DNA from: Euclidia mi | Lineage: Eukaryota > Arthropoda > Insecta > Lepidoptera > Erebidae | Assembly (NCBI GenBank): GCA_944739405.2 | Contig: OX123196.2 | Location: 55,962,196-56,026,195, forward strand | Length of the DNA stretch: 64,000 nucleotides | Direction of reading: 5' to 3' | Shown: one piece after another, positions 45,665 to 56,199 of the stretch | Numbering within the stretch: position 1 is the first letter of the stretch | Layout of the letters: the number at the start of each line of letters is the position of its first letter | Made by a program: the position numbers and the translations under genes | The notes under the pieces: model-generated | Databases searched by the model: none | Seen by the model: the letters and a program-made list of their open reading frames with translations, nothing else | Told to the model about the DNA's origin: nothing

Positions 45665-46377
45665 TTTCTTTTTATTTATTTATTTATTTATTTATTTATT
45701 GGAAGACCAACAGCTTTTACAATGTGTGATAGTGATTTACATGATATGTGACATACAGCCAATTACAGGTCCTCACTACTAACAACAAAACAAATTATTT
45801 ATGTGCACACTTAATATTAAATAATCTTATAACTAATCATGATACAATAAAGCACCTAATCAGCATAGCTGTCAAAAAAGTCGCTACTAAGTACCCGTCT
45901 CACCGTCGCCGGACTCACATCAAAGATGTCAAAATCGTGCAATTTCATTGATGCGTTGAGTGCCTTGCCAGCTCGCCACATAAAGCTATCCTGTCGGTAG
46001 TTGGTGGGTGCTAGAGGTAAGTTTATTGGAGCATAATGCCGTGATTTTGTTGGTACATTTAAACTAAATTTAGACAAAAGTTCAGAGCTATTTATAGAAT
46101 TATTTAGGATTTTAATTAAATACGTTATATCAGCTATGTCTCGCCGCTTGGACAGAGGAAGAAGATGGAATTTTGCACATAATTTGAGATAATTATCTGA
46201 ATTGTATTTGTACTTAATTCTATAGCAAAGGTATTTCAAAAATTTTCTTTGTATATTTTCCAATCTATTTATGTACTTGTCATACCTAGGGTTCCAAATT
46301 TGAGAGCCATATTCAAGAATACTTCTAACATATGTGCAGTAAAGGATTTTATATGTTTTTGCTTCCCGAAAACATGA
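45665..46377 (-). mobile_element. LINE D: antisense LINE 3' fragment inserted in LINE B
   Basis: About 0.7 kb on the minus strand, ending at 45665-45692 in a TAAA repeat tail (TTTA on the plus strand). It encodes only the C-terminal part of a LINE polyprotein: TYVRSILEYGSQIWNP near 46340-46290, RLENIQRKFLKYLCYRIK, FHLLPLSKRRDIADITYL and a C-terminal FDIFDVSPATVRRVLS to the stop near 45856. The frame is open over the whole length, so this insertion is younger than the stops in its host. The junction on the right carries a 20-bp stray copy of LINE B text. Confidence 0.82.
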
Positions 46378-46397
46378 CGAATGTCAAAAATGTTCTT
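46378..46397 (+). repeat. 20-bp filler at the LINE D junction
   Basis: The 20 bases at 46378-46397 are identical to 46608-46627, which is native LINE B coding sequence 230 bp downstream. They sit exactly where the 5' end of LINE D joins LINE B. Possible partial target duplication around TTCTTT on both sides. Confidence 0.8.
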
Positions 46398-47011
46398 TAA
46401 TATATATTAATGACTTGCCATTCTTTGTTAGAAATCTATGTGATATTGTTCTTTTTGCTGACGATACTTCACTTATTTTTAAAGTTGATCGTAATACAAG
46501 TAACATTGACAGCGTAAATAATTCTCTTGCGCAAGTACTACATTGGTTCACGACAAATAATTTGCTACTCAACTCTGGCAAAACAAAATGTGTGAAATTC
46601 ACTTTGCCGAATGTCAAAAATGTTCTTACTAATATAATTTTAAATAACGAAACAATTAACCTAGTTGATTCAACTGTATTTTTAGGTTTAACTTTAGATT
46701 GTAAGCTTCAGTGGGGCGCCCAAATATCCTGTCTGGCATTCAAACTTAGTTCTGCAGCATTTGCAGTTAGGAAAGTTCGCCAATTCACAGACGTAGATAC
46801 TGCTAGACTAGTTTACTTTAGTTACTTTCACAGTGTAATGTCTTACGAGATACTATTATGGGGTACGGCGGCCGATATTCAGACAATTTTTGTTATTCAA
46901 AAGAGGGCTATACGTGCAATATATAAGTTAGGTGCTAGAGATTCTTTACGAGATAAATTTAAAGAAGTAGAAATATTTACAGTTGCATCGTAGTATATAT
47001 TTGCTAATTTA

Positions 47012-47287
47012 ATGTACGTTAAGAAAAACTTAACTCACTACCGTAAAAATAGTGACTTGCACAAAGTGAACACAAGGAATAAGCATAAACTAGTGGGCAC
47101 TAACTACCGTCTACATAAAGTTCATAACTCATTTGCGGGACTCGGTATACAATTCTTCAACAAATTACCTCTGGAAATAATGAATTTACCTCTGCACAAA
47201 TTTAAAACCACTACTAGGAATTTTCTTTTAAAAAGGGGTTATTACACTATTAAAGAATTTCTAGATGACAAGACATCATGGGTCTAG
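47012..47287 (+). pseudogene. LINE B C-terminal domain
   Basis: 91 codons in frame with the RT part after a TAG at 46991. The text runs LTHYRKNSDLHKVNTRNK, FFNKLPLEI and GYYTIKEFLDD before the TAG at 47285-47287. The same architecture closes LINE A (YYHINEYLND) and the 5.9-kb fragment (FYSIKDFLSN). Confidence 0.75.
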
Positions 47288-47502
47288 TTGCTTTTTTAAA
47301 TTCACCATTATTGTTATTTTTATGACTGTGTAAAATACTCTCTTCTTAATTAGTAACATGTTAAGTGGAGGTGCCTCGTGAACACATGATTTTTGTAGAA
47401 TTTGGATATTATTATGATTTGTTGAATGTAGTTTAACATTATTTATCCCTGATCATATCGTTGTTCACTTGTCACCTTCACAAAATTCTTTCTTTCTTTC
47501 TA

Positions 47503-48014
47503 CATTTGCATTCCTTCACGCGGTCCACTAATTTATGTTAATAATAAGGATCTGGAAAATGGAGGTAATTGGCGGTCAAGGTCAGTATACCAATAGATTG
47601 TTTCTTACTGCCGGTTCGTATACCGTTATCGTCATGCTCACTAAAATATCATTTCTTGTGGTGGCGTCGTGTGTCGGGTCATCCCTGTCCCTCTAATATG
47701 GCGAGGGGGATGATGGCTGGCACATGCGTCATACTCGTGAACGGGTGCTACTTGCGATGACTGGTCGATGACGGTCTTGGGGGCTGGTATTAGATTTTAA
47801 TATTTAACTGCATCATTTCCATCATGGGTCTGATCACTTTCGCGGATTGCCTGCATTATTAGGTATATATAATGTAAGTGGATGCTCCTGTTTCACCATG
47901 TCTATTCTGAGGAGACTAACCAAATGAACATCAAAAGTATTATGCTTGAGTATTATTATGTACAGTAAATATATACAAGTGATATAGAAAGTGTAACAGT
48001 TGCAGCACCTTACA
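47503..48014. other. No gene recognised
   Basis: A slightly GC-richer part near 47560-47800 has a 63-codon frame without domains. Nothing else seen. Confidence 0.45.
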
Positions 48015-48240
48015 AAATGTAAATTATGTGTATTATGCAAAACCTGGCGATGAAAAAGAGTGACCGTGAGTTTTATTGCCCGTTCTTTCTCATGGTTCTA
48101 CCTATTGCTTTGCGAACGTGGCAGTAAATGTAAATGTAGAGTCTTTAAGTAATTATTTTATAAATTTATTATTTTGACGTTCATAAGCGTCACATTGTGA
48201 CCCAAATGAATAAACGATTTTGAATTTGAATTTGAATTTG
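48015..48240 (+). repeat. LINE 3' UTR-like segment with TTTGAA tail
   Basis: Non-coding segment ending in AATAAACGATTTTGAATTTG followed by three further TTTGAA-like units to 48240. An AATAAA next to a 6-bp microsatellite is the usual form of a LINE 3' end. The family and the 5' limit are not certain. Confidence 0.45.
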
Positions 48241-48316
48241 GATCGTTGCAAATGGCGTTCCATAGTCTGCCTACCCCTCCGGGCAACAGGCGTGAGTCTA
48301 TGTGTGTATGTAATGG
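48240..48316 (+). repeat. RTE-a 3' tail fragment
   Basis: GATCGTTGCAAATGGCGTTC, then GCCTACCCCTCCGGG and ACAGGCGTGAGTCTATG match, in the opposite orientation, the 3' end of the RTE-a copy at 61077-61145. It directly abuts the TTTGAA tail on its left. Confidence 0.7.
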
Positions 48317-48483
48317 AACATAGCTTTGACATTTGACTGTATGCAAGGTGATGACATTAAGTACCTTTCGGTAGATCATGGTAGACAATGTCATGGATAC
48401 TGGCCGAGTTACTTTGTGCCCTATAGAGTGTCTGAACTCTTTAGAATAATTAGGAGTGCCTTCACACAACTTGAGACTAAAAT

Positions 48484-48514
48484 TCTACGCGCGTGAAGCC
48501 ACGGGCAAAAGCTA
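48484..48514 (+). repeat. Possible Helitron 3' end
   Basis: CGCGTGAAGCCACGGGCAAA precedes AGCTAG, with CGTG...CACG able to pair just before CTAG and a T following. This resembles a Helitron 3' terminus, but the 5' end was not found, and the text differs from the Helitron at 44575-44743. Confidence 0.3.
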
Positions 48515-49129
48515 GTGTCATATAAAATACGAGAATTGGTCTTCTGTATATTTTTTTTGCGTTACTGACTGACAGAGAACTCAAAGACGAAACTACTGGG
48601 TGCAAGTAACTAAAATTTGGCATGTTTCTTAAGCTAGGTTCACTAGGAAGTGATTTCGCGAAACTCCTAGTGGATTGGAAAGACGCTGCCTTAAGTAAAA
48701 GGAATTTTAATTTAGGGAAACGAACGATCGCCTTAGCGGTGCCTAAATAGGCTCGCACATGGTACCGCATTTAGCCATACAAGGCGATATCTCGTTGATT
48801 TTTATGATCGCATTAATGAGTATGTTCTTTGCACGTATATATATATATAGACGATTTATTAAGAATTAGTTTTAGAAGTGCTGCGTGAGAAAGGGCTGTT
48901 ATTCGATAGATAAGAGGTTTTTTTGTAGTTTTTTGATAGTTTTCTTGCCTGTTATGAGTTCTAAAGTTTTTAAAAATAAGATATTATATTTAATAGATTT
49001 TGTTCAGAAAATATTATAATGTATGTGGGTGTGATTCACTAAAGATGCTTCTGTGTAACACTTAGCTAGAATTTTATAAAGTTCTTTCTTTGAAATTTTT
49101 AAATTAAATTATAAAATAACTACGCCAGG
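48515..49129. other. No gene recognised
   Basis: AT-rich, including a TA repeat near 48835-48850. The minus-strand frame at 48477-48770 has no domain. Confidence 0.45.
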
Positions 49130-49145
49130 TTAAGGACGCGTTTAC
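49130..49145 (+). repeat. Left terminal inverted repeat with TTAA
   Basis: TTAAGGACGCGTTTAC. The exact reverse complement is at 54128-54143. If TTAA is the target duplication, the element proper starts at 49134. Confidence 0.75.
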
Positions 49146-49910
49146 GCTTGTATCAAAAAACCACATATTTCCGGTACATTTTACGACAATTTTAGATAAT
49201 AACTAATAAAACTAATGATTACGATAAATTGATTACTTTTTTATCTATAAATCAATTTGAAAATAAATAAAAAATATTTAATTAATATTAATGTAAAATC
49301 GATTCGAAACGGCCTCTTAAATCAAAAATAGGCATATACTGCTATTTTTGGGTACAATTTTCACTCTATTTTTACATTTATTTAGATTTTCAAAGATAGA
49401 ATAGGGTAGTAAATATAGTCAACTCAAAAACAATTAGATTTTTTTTTTCAAAATATTGTAAATTGACTCAAAAAAGGCCAAAAAATCATCTTACATTTTT
49501 CTTCTATTTCGCTCGCATACGTGTGTCTTAATGTGTGGCAATAAGGTTCGTTTTATTTAGCCACTTTCTTGATTTATATATCCAAATTCTGCAATGAGAT
49601 CTCAGTCTGCGCTTGAGCGCCGTCGGGAGTGGACTCTATGTCGCTTGTCGCTGCAGCCCGAAGACGAAAAAAGCAATATACGAATACAAAATATTCGCTA
49701 AAATCAATTTGATACTTCTCGTATTCTGTGCGAATTACGTACAAGTAAATTTCTTTTGTATAAATGGACATTATTACTTTATTTTCTCCGTTATGTTGAG
49801 TCAGGATATATTTCGGTATTTAGATATTATTTTGTTTCTTGCGTTGAAATCTGGTAAGATTATCTGGACTGATGGTATACCATCCCGTTCAAGTGTTGCG
49901 ACTGGAACTC

Positions 49911-52900
49911 ATAAAAGAGTAGACCTAGTTATGCCAGGTTGGGGCTCATTTTATTTGTTTTGGTGAGACCCTACCACTGATACTAGTGAAGTAACCTTCC
50001 AAGGTTATTCGATGAGTCTTGCTGTTACTTATATGTGAGTAGAGCTAGGCATGCCGAGTTTGGGCTTATTTTGTTTGTACATAAGAGACCCTACCACTGG
50101 AACTTATGAAGTAACCTTCCAGGGTTATTCAATGACTCTTACTGGTACTCATATGTCAGTTCAGCTAGGCATGCCGAGTTTGGGTTCATTTTGTTTGTAC
50201 ATAAGTGACCCTACCACTGGAACTTATGAAGTAACCTTCCAGGGTTATTCGATGACTCTTGCTGGTACTCATATGTGAATTGAGCTAGGCATGCCGAGTT
50301 TGGGCTCATTTTGTTTGTACATAAGAGACCCTACCACTGGAACTTATGAAGTAACCTTCCAGGGTTATTCAATGACTCTTGCTGGTACTCATGTGTGAGT
50401 AAAGCTACGCATGCCGAGTTTGGGCTCATTTTGTTTGTACATAGGAGACCCTACCACTGGAACTTATGAAGTAACCTTCCAGGGTTATTCAATGACTCTT
50501 GCTGGTACTCATGTGTGAGTAGAGCTAGGCATGCCGAGTTTGGGCTCATTTTGTTTGTACATAAGAGACCCTACCACTGGAACTTATGAGGTAACCTTCC
50601 AGGGTTATTCAATGACTCTTGCTGGTACTCATGTGTGAGTAGAGCTAGGCATGCCGAGTTTGGGCTCATTTTGTTTGTACATAAGAGACCCTACCACTGC
50701 ATTTTATGAAGTAACCTTCCAGGGTTATTCAATGACTCTTACTGGTATTACTGGTATATTATATGTCAGTACAGCTAGGCATGCCGAGTTTGGGTTCATT
50801 TTGTTTGTACATAAGTGACCCTACCACTGGAACTTATGAAGTAACCTTCCAGGGTTATTCAATGACTCTTGCTGGTACTCATGTGTGAGTAGAGCTAGGC
50901 ATGCCGAGTTTGGGCTCATTTTGTTTGTACATAAGAGACCCTACCACTGGAACTTATGAAGTAACCTTCCAGGGTTATTCAGTGACTCTTGCTGGTACTC
51001 ATGTGTGAGTAGAGCTAGGCATGCCGAGTTTGGGCTCATTTTGTTTGTACATAAGAGACCCTACCACTGGAACTTATAAAGTAACCTTCCAGGGTTATTC
51101 AATGACTCTTGCTGGTACTCATGTGTGAGTAGAGCTAGGCATGCCGAGTTTGGGCTCATTTTGTTTGTACATAAGAGACCCTACCACTGCATTTTATGAA
51201 GTAACCTTCCAGGGTTATTCAATGACTCTTACTGGTATTACTGGTATATTATATGTCAGTACAGCTAGGCATGCCGAGTTTGGGCTCATGTTGTTTGTAC
51301 ATAAGAGACCCTACCACTGGAACTTATGAAGTAACCTTCCAGGGTTATTCAATGACTCTTGCTGGTACTCATGTGTGAGTAGAGCTAGGCATGCCGAGTT
51401 TGGGCTCATTTTGTTTGTACATAAGAGACCCTACCACTGGAACTTATGAAGTAACCTTCCAGGGTTATTCAGTGACTCTTGCTGGTACTCATGTGTGAGT
51501 AGAGCTAGGCATGCCGAGTTTGGGCTCATTTTGTTTGTACATAAGAGACCCTACCACTGGAACTTATGAAGTAACCTTCCAGGGTTATTCAATGACTCTT
51601 GCTGGTACTCATGTGTGAGTAGAGCTAGGCATGCCGAGTTTGGGCTCATTTTGTTTGTACATAAGTGACCCTACCACTGGAACTTATGAAGTAACCTTCC
51701 AGGGTTATTCAATGACTCTTGCTGGTACTCATGTGTGAGTAGAGCTAGGCATGCCGAGTTTGGGCTCATTTTGTTTGTACATAAGAGACCCTACCACTGG
51801 AACTTATGAAGTAACCTTCCAGGGTTATTCGATGACTCTTGCTGGTACTCATATGTGAGTAGAGCTAGGCATGCCGAGTTTGGGCTCATGTTGTTTGTAC
51901 ATAAGAGACCCTACCACTGGAACTTATGAAGTAACCTTCCAGGGTTATTCAATGACTCTTGCTGGTACTCATGTGTGAGTACAGCTACGCATGCCGAGTT
52001 TGGGCTCATTTTGTTTGTACATAAGAGACCCTACCACTGCAACTTATGAAGTAACCTTCCAGGGTTATTCAATGACTCTTACTGGTACTCATATGTCAGT
52101 AGAGCTAGGCATGCCGAGTTTGGGTTCATTTTGTTTGTACGTAAGTGACCCTACCACTGGAACTTATGAAGTAACCTTCCAGGGTTATTCGATTACTCTT
52201 GCTGGTACTCATATGTAAGTAGAGCTAGGCATGCCGAGTTTGGGCTCATTTTGTTTGTACATAAGAGACCCTACCACTGGAACTTATGAAGTAACCTTCC
52301 AGGTTTATTCAATGACTCTTGCTGGTACTCATGTGTGAGTAGAGCTAGGCATGCCGAGTTTGGGCTCATTTTGTTTGTACATAAGAGACCCTACCACTGG
52401 AACTTATGAGGTACATAAGAGACCCTACCACTGGAACTTATGAAGTAACCTTACATGGTTATTCAATGACTCTTGCTGGTACTCATATGTCAGTAGAGCT
52501 AGGCATGCCGAGTTTGGGCTCATTTTGTTTGTACATAAGAGACCCAACCACTGCAACTTATGAAGTAACCTTCCAGGGTTATTCGATGACTATTGCTGGT
52601 TCTTATATTTGAGTAGAGCTAGACATGCCGAGTTTGGGCTCATTTTGTTTGTACATAAGAAACCCAACCACTGCAACTTATGAAGTAACCTTTCAGGGTT
52701 ATTCAATGACTCTTGCTGGTTCTCATATGTGAGTAGAGCTAGGCATGCCGAGTTTGGGCTCATTTTGTTTGTACATAAGTGACCCTACCACTGGAACTTA
52801 TGAAGTAACCTTCCAGGGTTATTCGATGACTCTTGGTGGTACTCATATGGAAGTAAAGCTAGGCATGCCGAGTTTGGGCTCATTTTGTTTGTACATAAGA

Positions 52901-52995
52901 GACCCTACCACTGGAACTTATGAAGTAACCTTTCAGGTTTTTCAGGTTTATTCGAAGACTCTTAGTGGTACTCATATGTGAGTAGAGCTAGGTAT
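49911..52995 (+). repeat. 120-bp tandem array, plus orientation (about 25 units)
   Basis: Each unit runs GAGCTAGGCATGCCGAGTTT, CATTTTGTTTGTACATAAG, GACCCTACCACTGGAACT, GAAGTAACCTTCCAGGG and TGACTCTTGCTGGTACTC. Exceptions to the period: two units with a 10- to 12-bp expansion (ATTACTGGTATAT, at about 50740-50765 and 51230-51255) and one with a 33-bp internal duplication (52391-52443). The first unit (49911-50040) and the last are the most diverged, central units nearly identical. 120 is 40 codons; one frame is open except for a TGA once per unit (TCA in a few units). Confidence 0.93.
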
Positions 52996-53790
52996 GTTCC
53001 AGTGGTAGGGTCTCTGATGTTCATACAAAATGAGCCCAAACTCGGTATGCCTAGCTCTACTCACATATGAGTACCAGCAAGAGTGATCGAATAACCCTGG
53101 AAGGTTACTTCATAAGTTGCAGTGGTTGGGTCTCTTATGTACAAATAAAATGAGCCCAAACTCGGCATGCCTAGCTCTACTCACATATAAGAACCAGCAA
53201 TAGTCATCGAATAACCCTGGAAGGTTACTTCATATGTTTCGGTGGTAGGGTCTCTCATGTACAAACAAAATGAGCCCAAACTCGGCATGCCTAGCTCTAC
53301 TCACATATGAGTACCAGCAAGTGTCATTGAATAACCCTGGAAGTTTACTTCATAAGTTTCAGTGGTAGGGTCTCCTATGTATAAACAAAATGAGCCCAAA
53401 CTCGGCATACCTAGCTCTACTCACATATGAGTACCAGCAAGAGTCATTGAATAACCCTGGAAGGTTACTTCATAAGTTGCAGTGGTTGGGTCTCTTATGT
53501 ACAAACAAAATGAGCCCAAACTCGGCATGCCTAGCTCTACTCACATATAAGAACCAGCAAGAGTCATCAAATAACCCTGGAAGGTTACTTCATAAATTCC
53601 AGTGGTAGAGTCTTTTATGTACAAACAAAATGAGCCCAAACTCGGCATGCCTAGCTCTACTCACATAAGGTACCAGTAAGACTCATCGAATAACCTTGGA
53701 AGGTTACTTCACTAGTACCAGTGGTAGGGTCTCACTAAAACAAATAAAATGAGCCCCAACCTTGCATAACTAGGTCTACTCTTTTATGAG
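52996..53790 (-). repeat. 120-bp tandem array, minus orientation (about 7 units)
   Basis: The orientation flips within GGTATGTTCCAGTGGTAGGG near 52990-53005, leaving essentially no spacer. Units are in reverse orientation to the left array, and the last one (53690-53790) is the counterpart of the diverged first unit on the left, sharing AAAAGAGTAGACCTAG and GTACTAGTGAAGTAACC-like text. The array can pair with the left array as a long hairpin. Confidence 0.92.
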
Positions 53791-54127
53791 TTCCAGTCGC
53801 AACACTTGAATGGGATGGTATACCATCAGTCCACATAATCTTACCAGATTTCAACGCAAGAAACAAAATAATATCTTGATACCGAAATATATCCTGAATC
53901 AACATAATGGAAAAATAAAGTAATAATGTCCATTTAGGTATATAAAAATAAGAAACTTATTTGTACGTAATTTGCACAGCCAGGCCTATAACACATAGAT
54001 ACATATCACAAAAAATTCTAAGTCTCAAAGTTATTTAGTTGAACTACATTTCCGCAAGTTACGTTACGTAGTACGTACTGTTGCCGCCGTGTCGCTGTAG
54101 TGACGCGATTTTGTACCTACTAATTTT

Positions 54128-54143
54128 GTAAACGCGTCCTTAA
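54128..54143 (-). repeat. Right terminal inverted repeat with TTAA
   Basis: GTAAACGCGTCCTTAA, exact mirror of 49130-49145. Confidence 0.75.
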
Positions 54144-54451
54144 TGAAGACTTTTAATATTCTACAATAGGACAGACTTCGAAAATTATATAAAATTATGT
54201 TGCGAAGAAGACAAGTTCAATAAAAAAAAGTGAAGCGCCTTGTTTACTTTCATCAAAGTTACATTATAAAGATGCTTTGTGACTTAATTAGCGACAATAT
54301 TATCACATTTTAATAAAAAAATGTACTCATTGTTTCTTAGTGTCTTCTTTTGTACAATTTGGCTTTTAAGCTCTGTGATCTTGTGAGTACACTGTTATTC
54401 GAATACGTACTAATGGTAATGAGCCAGGCCAGCCGATTAGTATCAGGACCT

Positions 54452-54691
54452 CATCATCCTTCTAGTGTTATCCCAGTTAGAACCCGGGGTCTGCCTTGTA
54501 GTCTAGCCGGGTTAGACTGAATATTAGCTTTTTCACAGAGCGACTGCCTGTCTGACCTCTATAACCCAAACAGATAGCTATATTCCATGGTTTAGAATAG
54601 TGTTAGTTTATACATAGGTACTGACTCCCTACTCTCCTGAATGACTGTCAAAGATCTTCATTATTGTAGGGACTGACAGCTTAACGGTTCT
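54452..54691 (-). repeat. SINE-1, headless, with perfect 17-bp target duplication
   Basis: A 240-bp minus-strand insertion between identical copies of GATTAGTATCAGGACCT (54435-54451 and 54692-54708). It covers only the body and tail of SINE-1 (GACTGTCAAAGATCTTC on the plus strand, GAGCGACTGCCTGTCTGACC, CATCATCC tail) and starts within the AGCACGTTAAGC zone, so it lacks the tRNA-like promoter. Confidence 0.92.
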
Positions 54692-54708
54692 GATTAGTAT
54701 CAGGACCT

Positions 54709-55584
54709 ACACATGTCAAATTGAGACAGTCACTCGCATGATTTGCTGCCTATAACAAAAATGTCACTTATTTGTTATTAAAAGTTCTATTTTCATATAC
54801 ATTATACTTTCACATTATACTTAACTCTTCCTAAAATAACAGTAGTTTTACTAACTAAGCTTACACAAGATGTTACATCACTATTAACGTAGTGCTGTCA
54901 ACACGAACTTCTCAACGTACAACGTTCCAGTCTACCTTGCCTGCGGTTTTCAAACTTTTGAGACTGAATAAACTTCTCTGCTAAGTTCGTATAATTTAGG
55001 TATCAGATGCATACTTGCTTCGTTCGAACAAACTTCGAACTTTTCTTGGTCAAGTAAAGATTTTATTGGTTGGAAAAAAGACTTTGACTTCGTTTTATTA
55101 ATTTATATCACCTTGACATTGACAGTAGTCTGAAGGTGACTTCGACATTATTGGGTTAAAAATTTATTTCTGAGTGTTTGTGTAAGTAGAGTACGTATTT
55201 GGGCCGTTAATATTTGTTTCTGACGGCGTAATTATTACTGTTATAAAATTTTACTTAAAAAGAATTAATTAAAATCACTGAGGCGTGTATCAAGTCGTCT
55301 AGGTTACAGAGCAAACTAAATACGCAGACTTTTTAATATTCGAAATCACTCAGTCTATCTTCCCCTTCCCTCAGACCTTACAACCGGCAAAACTTGATGT
55401 TATCATGGATCTGATCGGAGATTGTTACTAGGAATGTAGGATGCATTGAAGTAAATACATGCGTTATTAACATTTTGTTACTACCACCACACATGCCCAC
55501 TTCTGTTACACCTGAGTAGCCAGGACTCATCAGAAGTGACCTATGGAAATAACGAGTTGACACTAATTAACAAAACCCTTCAGA
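54709..55584. other. No gene recognised
   Basis: AT-rich without open frames of note. Confidence 0.45.
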
Positions 55585-55835
55585 AAAATAACCTTTAATC
55601 CTATCAGCCGATAGACGTCCACTGCTGGATATAGGCCTATTCAAGGCTCCCCACATTGACTGATCTTGAGCCACGCGCATCCAATCGCTGCCCGTGATCC
55701 CAACAAGATCGCCGGTCCACTTTGTGGGAAGCCTATCTCTACTACGACGTCCAGTGTGAGACCACCACTCCAAAACCTTCTGCTCCAACGGCCATCGGTT
55801 CTTCTGCCCTTCAGATATTTTTCTGCTTACCTTCA
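55585..55835 (-). mobile_element. RTE-b 3' end, second copy
   Basis: Minus strand encodes RWPLEQKVLEWW, GRRSRDRLPTKWTGDL and DWMRVAQDQSMWGAL, then CAGCAGTGGACGTC and a CTGATAGG end, parallel to 20120-20378. CCCTTCAGA at 55576-55584 and 55807-55815 may be its target duplication, which would place the 5' edge near 55806. Frame continues a little past that, so the edge is uncertain. Confidence 0.75.
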
Positions 55836-56199
55836 TCTATAAATAAAATAGTTACCCTTGTAGACGACAAAAATGATTTATTACTGAGCGACGTAGCCTG
55901 GGTTTAATTAAATTAAGTATCATACGCGGCTCTGGATTAGGGCTCCCGCGCACGTAAAGCTTTAACCGTCAAGTCTTCCGCTTGTCGACGACATTGTGAG
56001 AATATCTTTGCGAGAAAAGCGCTGCGGGGTCTACGCTTTCATATATTTTCTGCGACTGAATGGAGTAAAAGTTTATATTTTATATATGAAAGTTTACTTG
56101 CAGTGCTTATATGGTTCCATGTGTGAGTTCAGTGAGTTTGTGATTACTGTCGTAATGTCCGAGTTTGAAGGTTGATTATGTTCGTGTTACTTTTATATT
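55836..56199. other. No gene recognised
   Basis: A somewhat GC-richer segment at 55930-56040 without a convincing frame. Confidence 0.45.

Larger units (their letters stand above)
44744..46993 (+). pseudogene. LINE B reverse transcriptase, interrupted
   Basis: First part (to 45426): IPLFKKGSKSDPSNFRP, LPAISKIFEKV and EQYGFTKGRSTVDA. After a frameshift near 45420: VFCDLSKAFDCVEHD (first catalytic Asp) and GVPQGSILGPF, with a stop at 45614. The LINE D fragment interrupts between GPFL and YINDLP. After it, 46403-46993 reads YINDLPFF, LFADDTSLIF (catalytic Asp pair near 46456-46461) and VFLGLTLDCKLQW. The thumb text MSYEILLWGTAADIQ replaces the more usual YGILLWG. Inactive. Confidence 0.78.
43560..47502 (+). 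mobile_element. LINE B: CR1/L2-like element with two nested insertions
   Basis: Plus-strand element with endonuclease (43565-44465), RT (44744 to about 46995) and C-terminus (to 47287), probably ending at the TTCT repeat at 47488-47501. It is interrupted by a Helitron at 44575-44743 and by an antisense LINE D fragment at 45665-46377. ORF1 is absent. The C-terminus is clearly related to that of LINE A. Host-element stops: 43797, 44463, 45614 and 46991; one frameshift near 45420. Confidence 0.8.
49130..54143. mobile_element. Large foldback element with opposed 120-bp arrays
   Basis: About 5.0 kb bounded by TTAAGGACGCGTTTAC (49130-49145) and its exact reverse complement (54128-54143), i.e. TTAA target sites plus 12-bp inverted ends. 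Inside, a second inverted zone is clear from 49726 on the left and 53979 on the right. It is followed by about 25 direct copies of a 120-bp unit (49911-52995) and about 7 copies in the opposite orientation (52996-53790). The left side has about 420 bp more single-copy sequence than the right between outer and inner inverted zones. No transposase is encoded. TTAA points to a piggyBac-like mechanism, although the first bases (GGACG) differ from the usual CCC start; the layout resembles Foldback/Galileo elements, whose inverted ends contain tandem repeats. Confidence 0.8.

Noticed and set aside
45663..45693. Stand-alone TTTA microsatellite
   Set aside because: It is the 3' tail of the LINE D fragment rather than an independent microsatellite.
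49911..53790. CRISPR array or protein-coding repeat gene
   Set aside because: The 120-bp units are contiguous without unique spacers, so not CRISPR. Both strands have regular stops in almost every unit, so no long protein is encoded.
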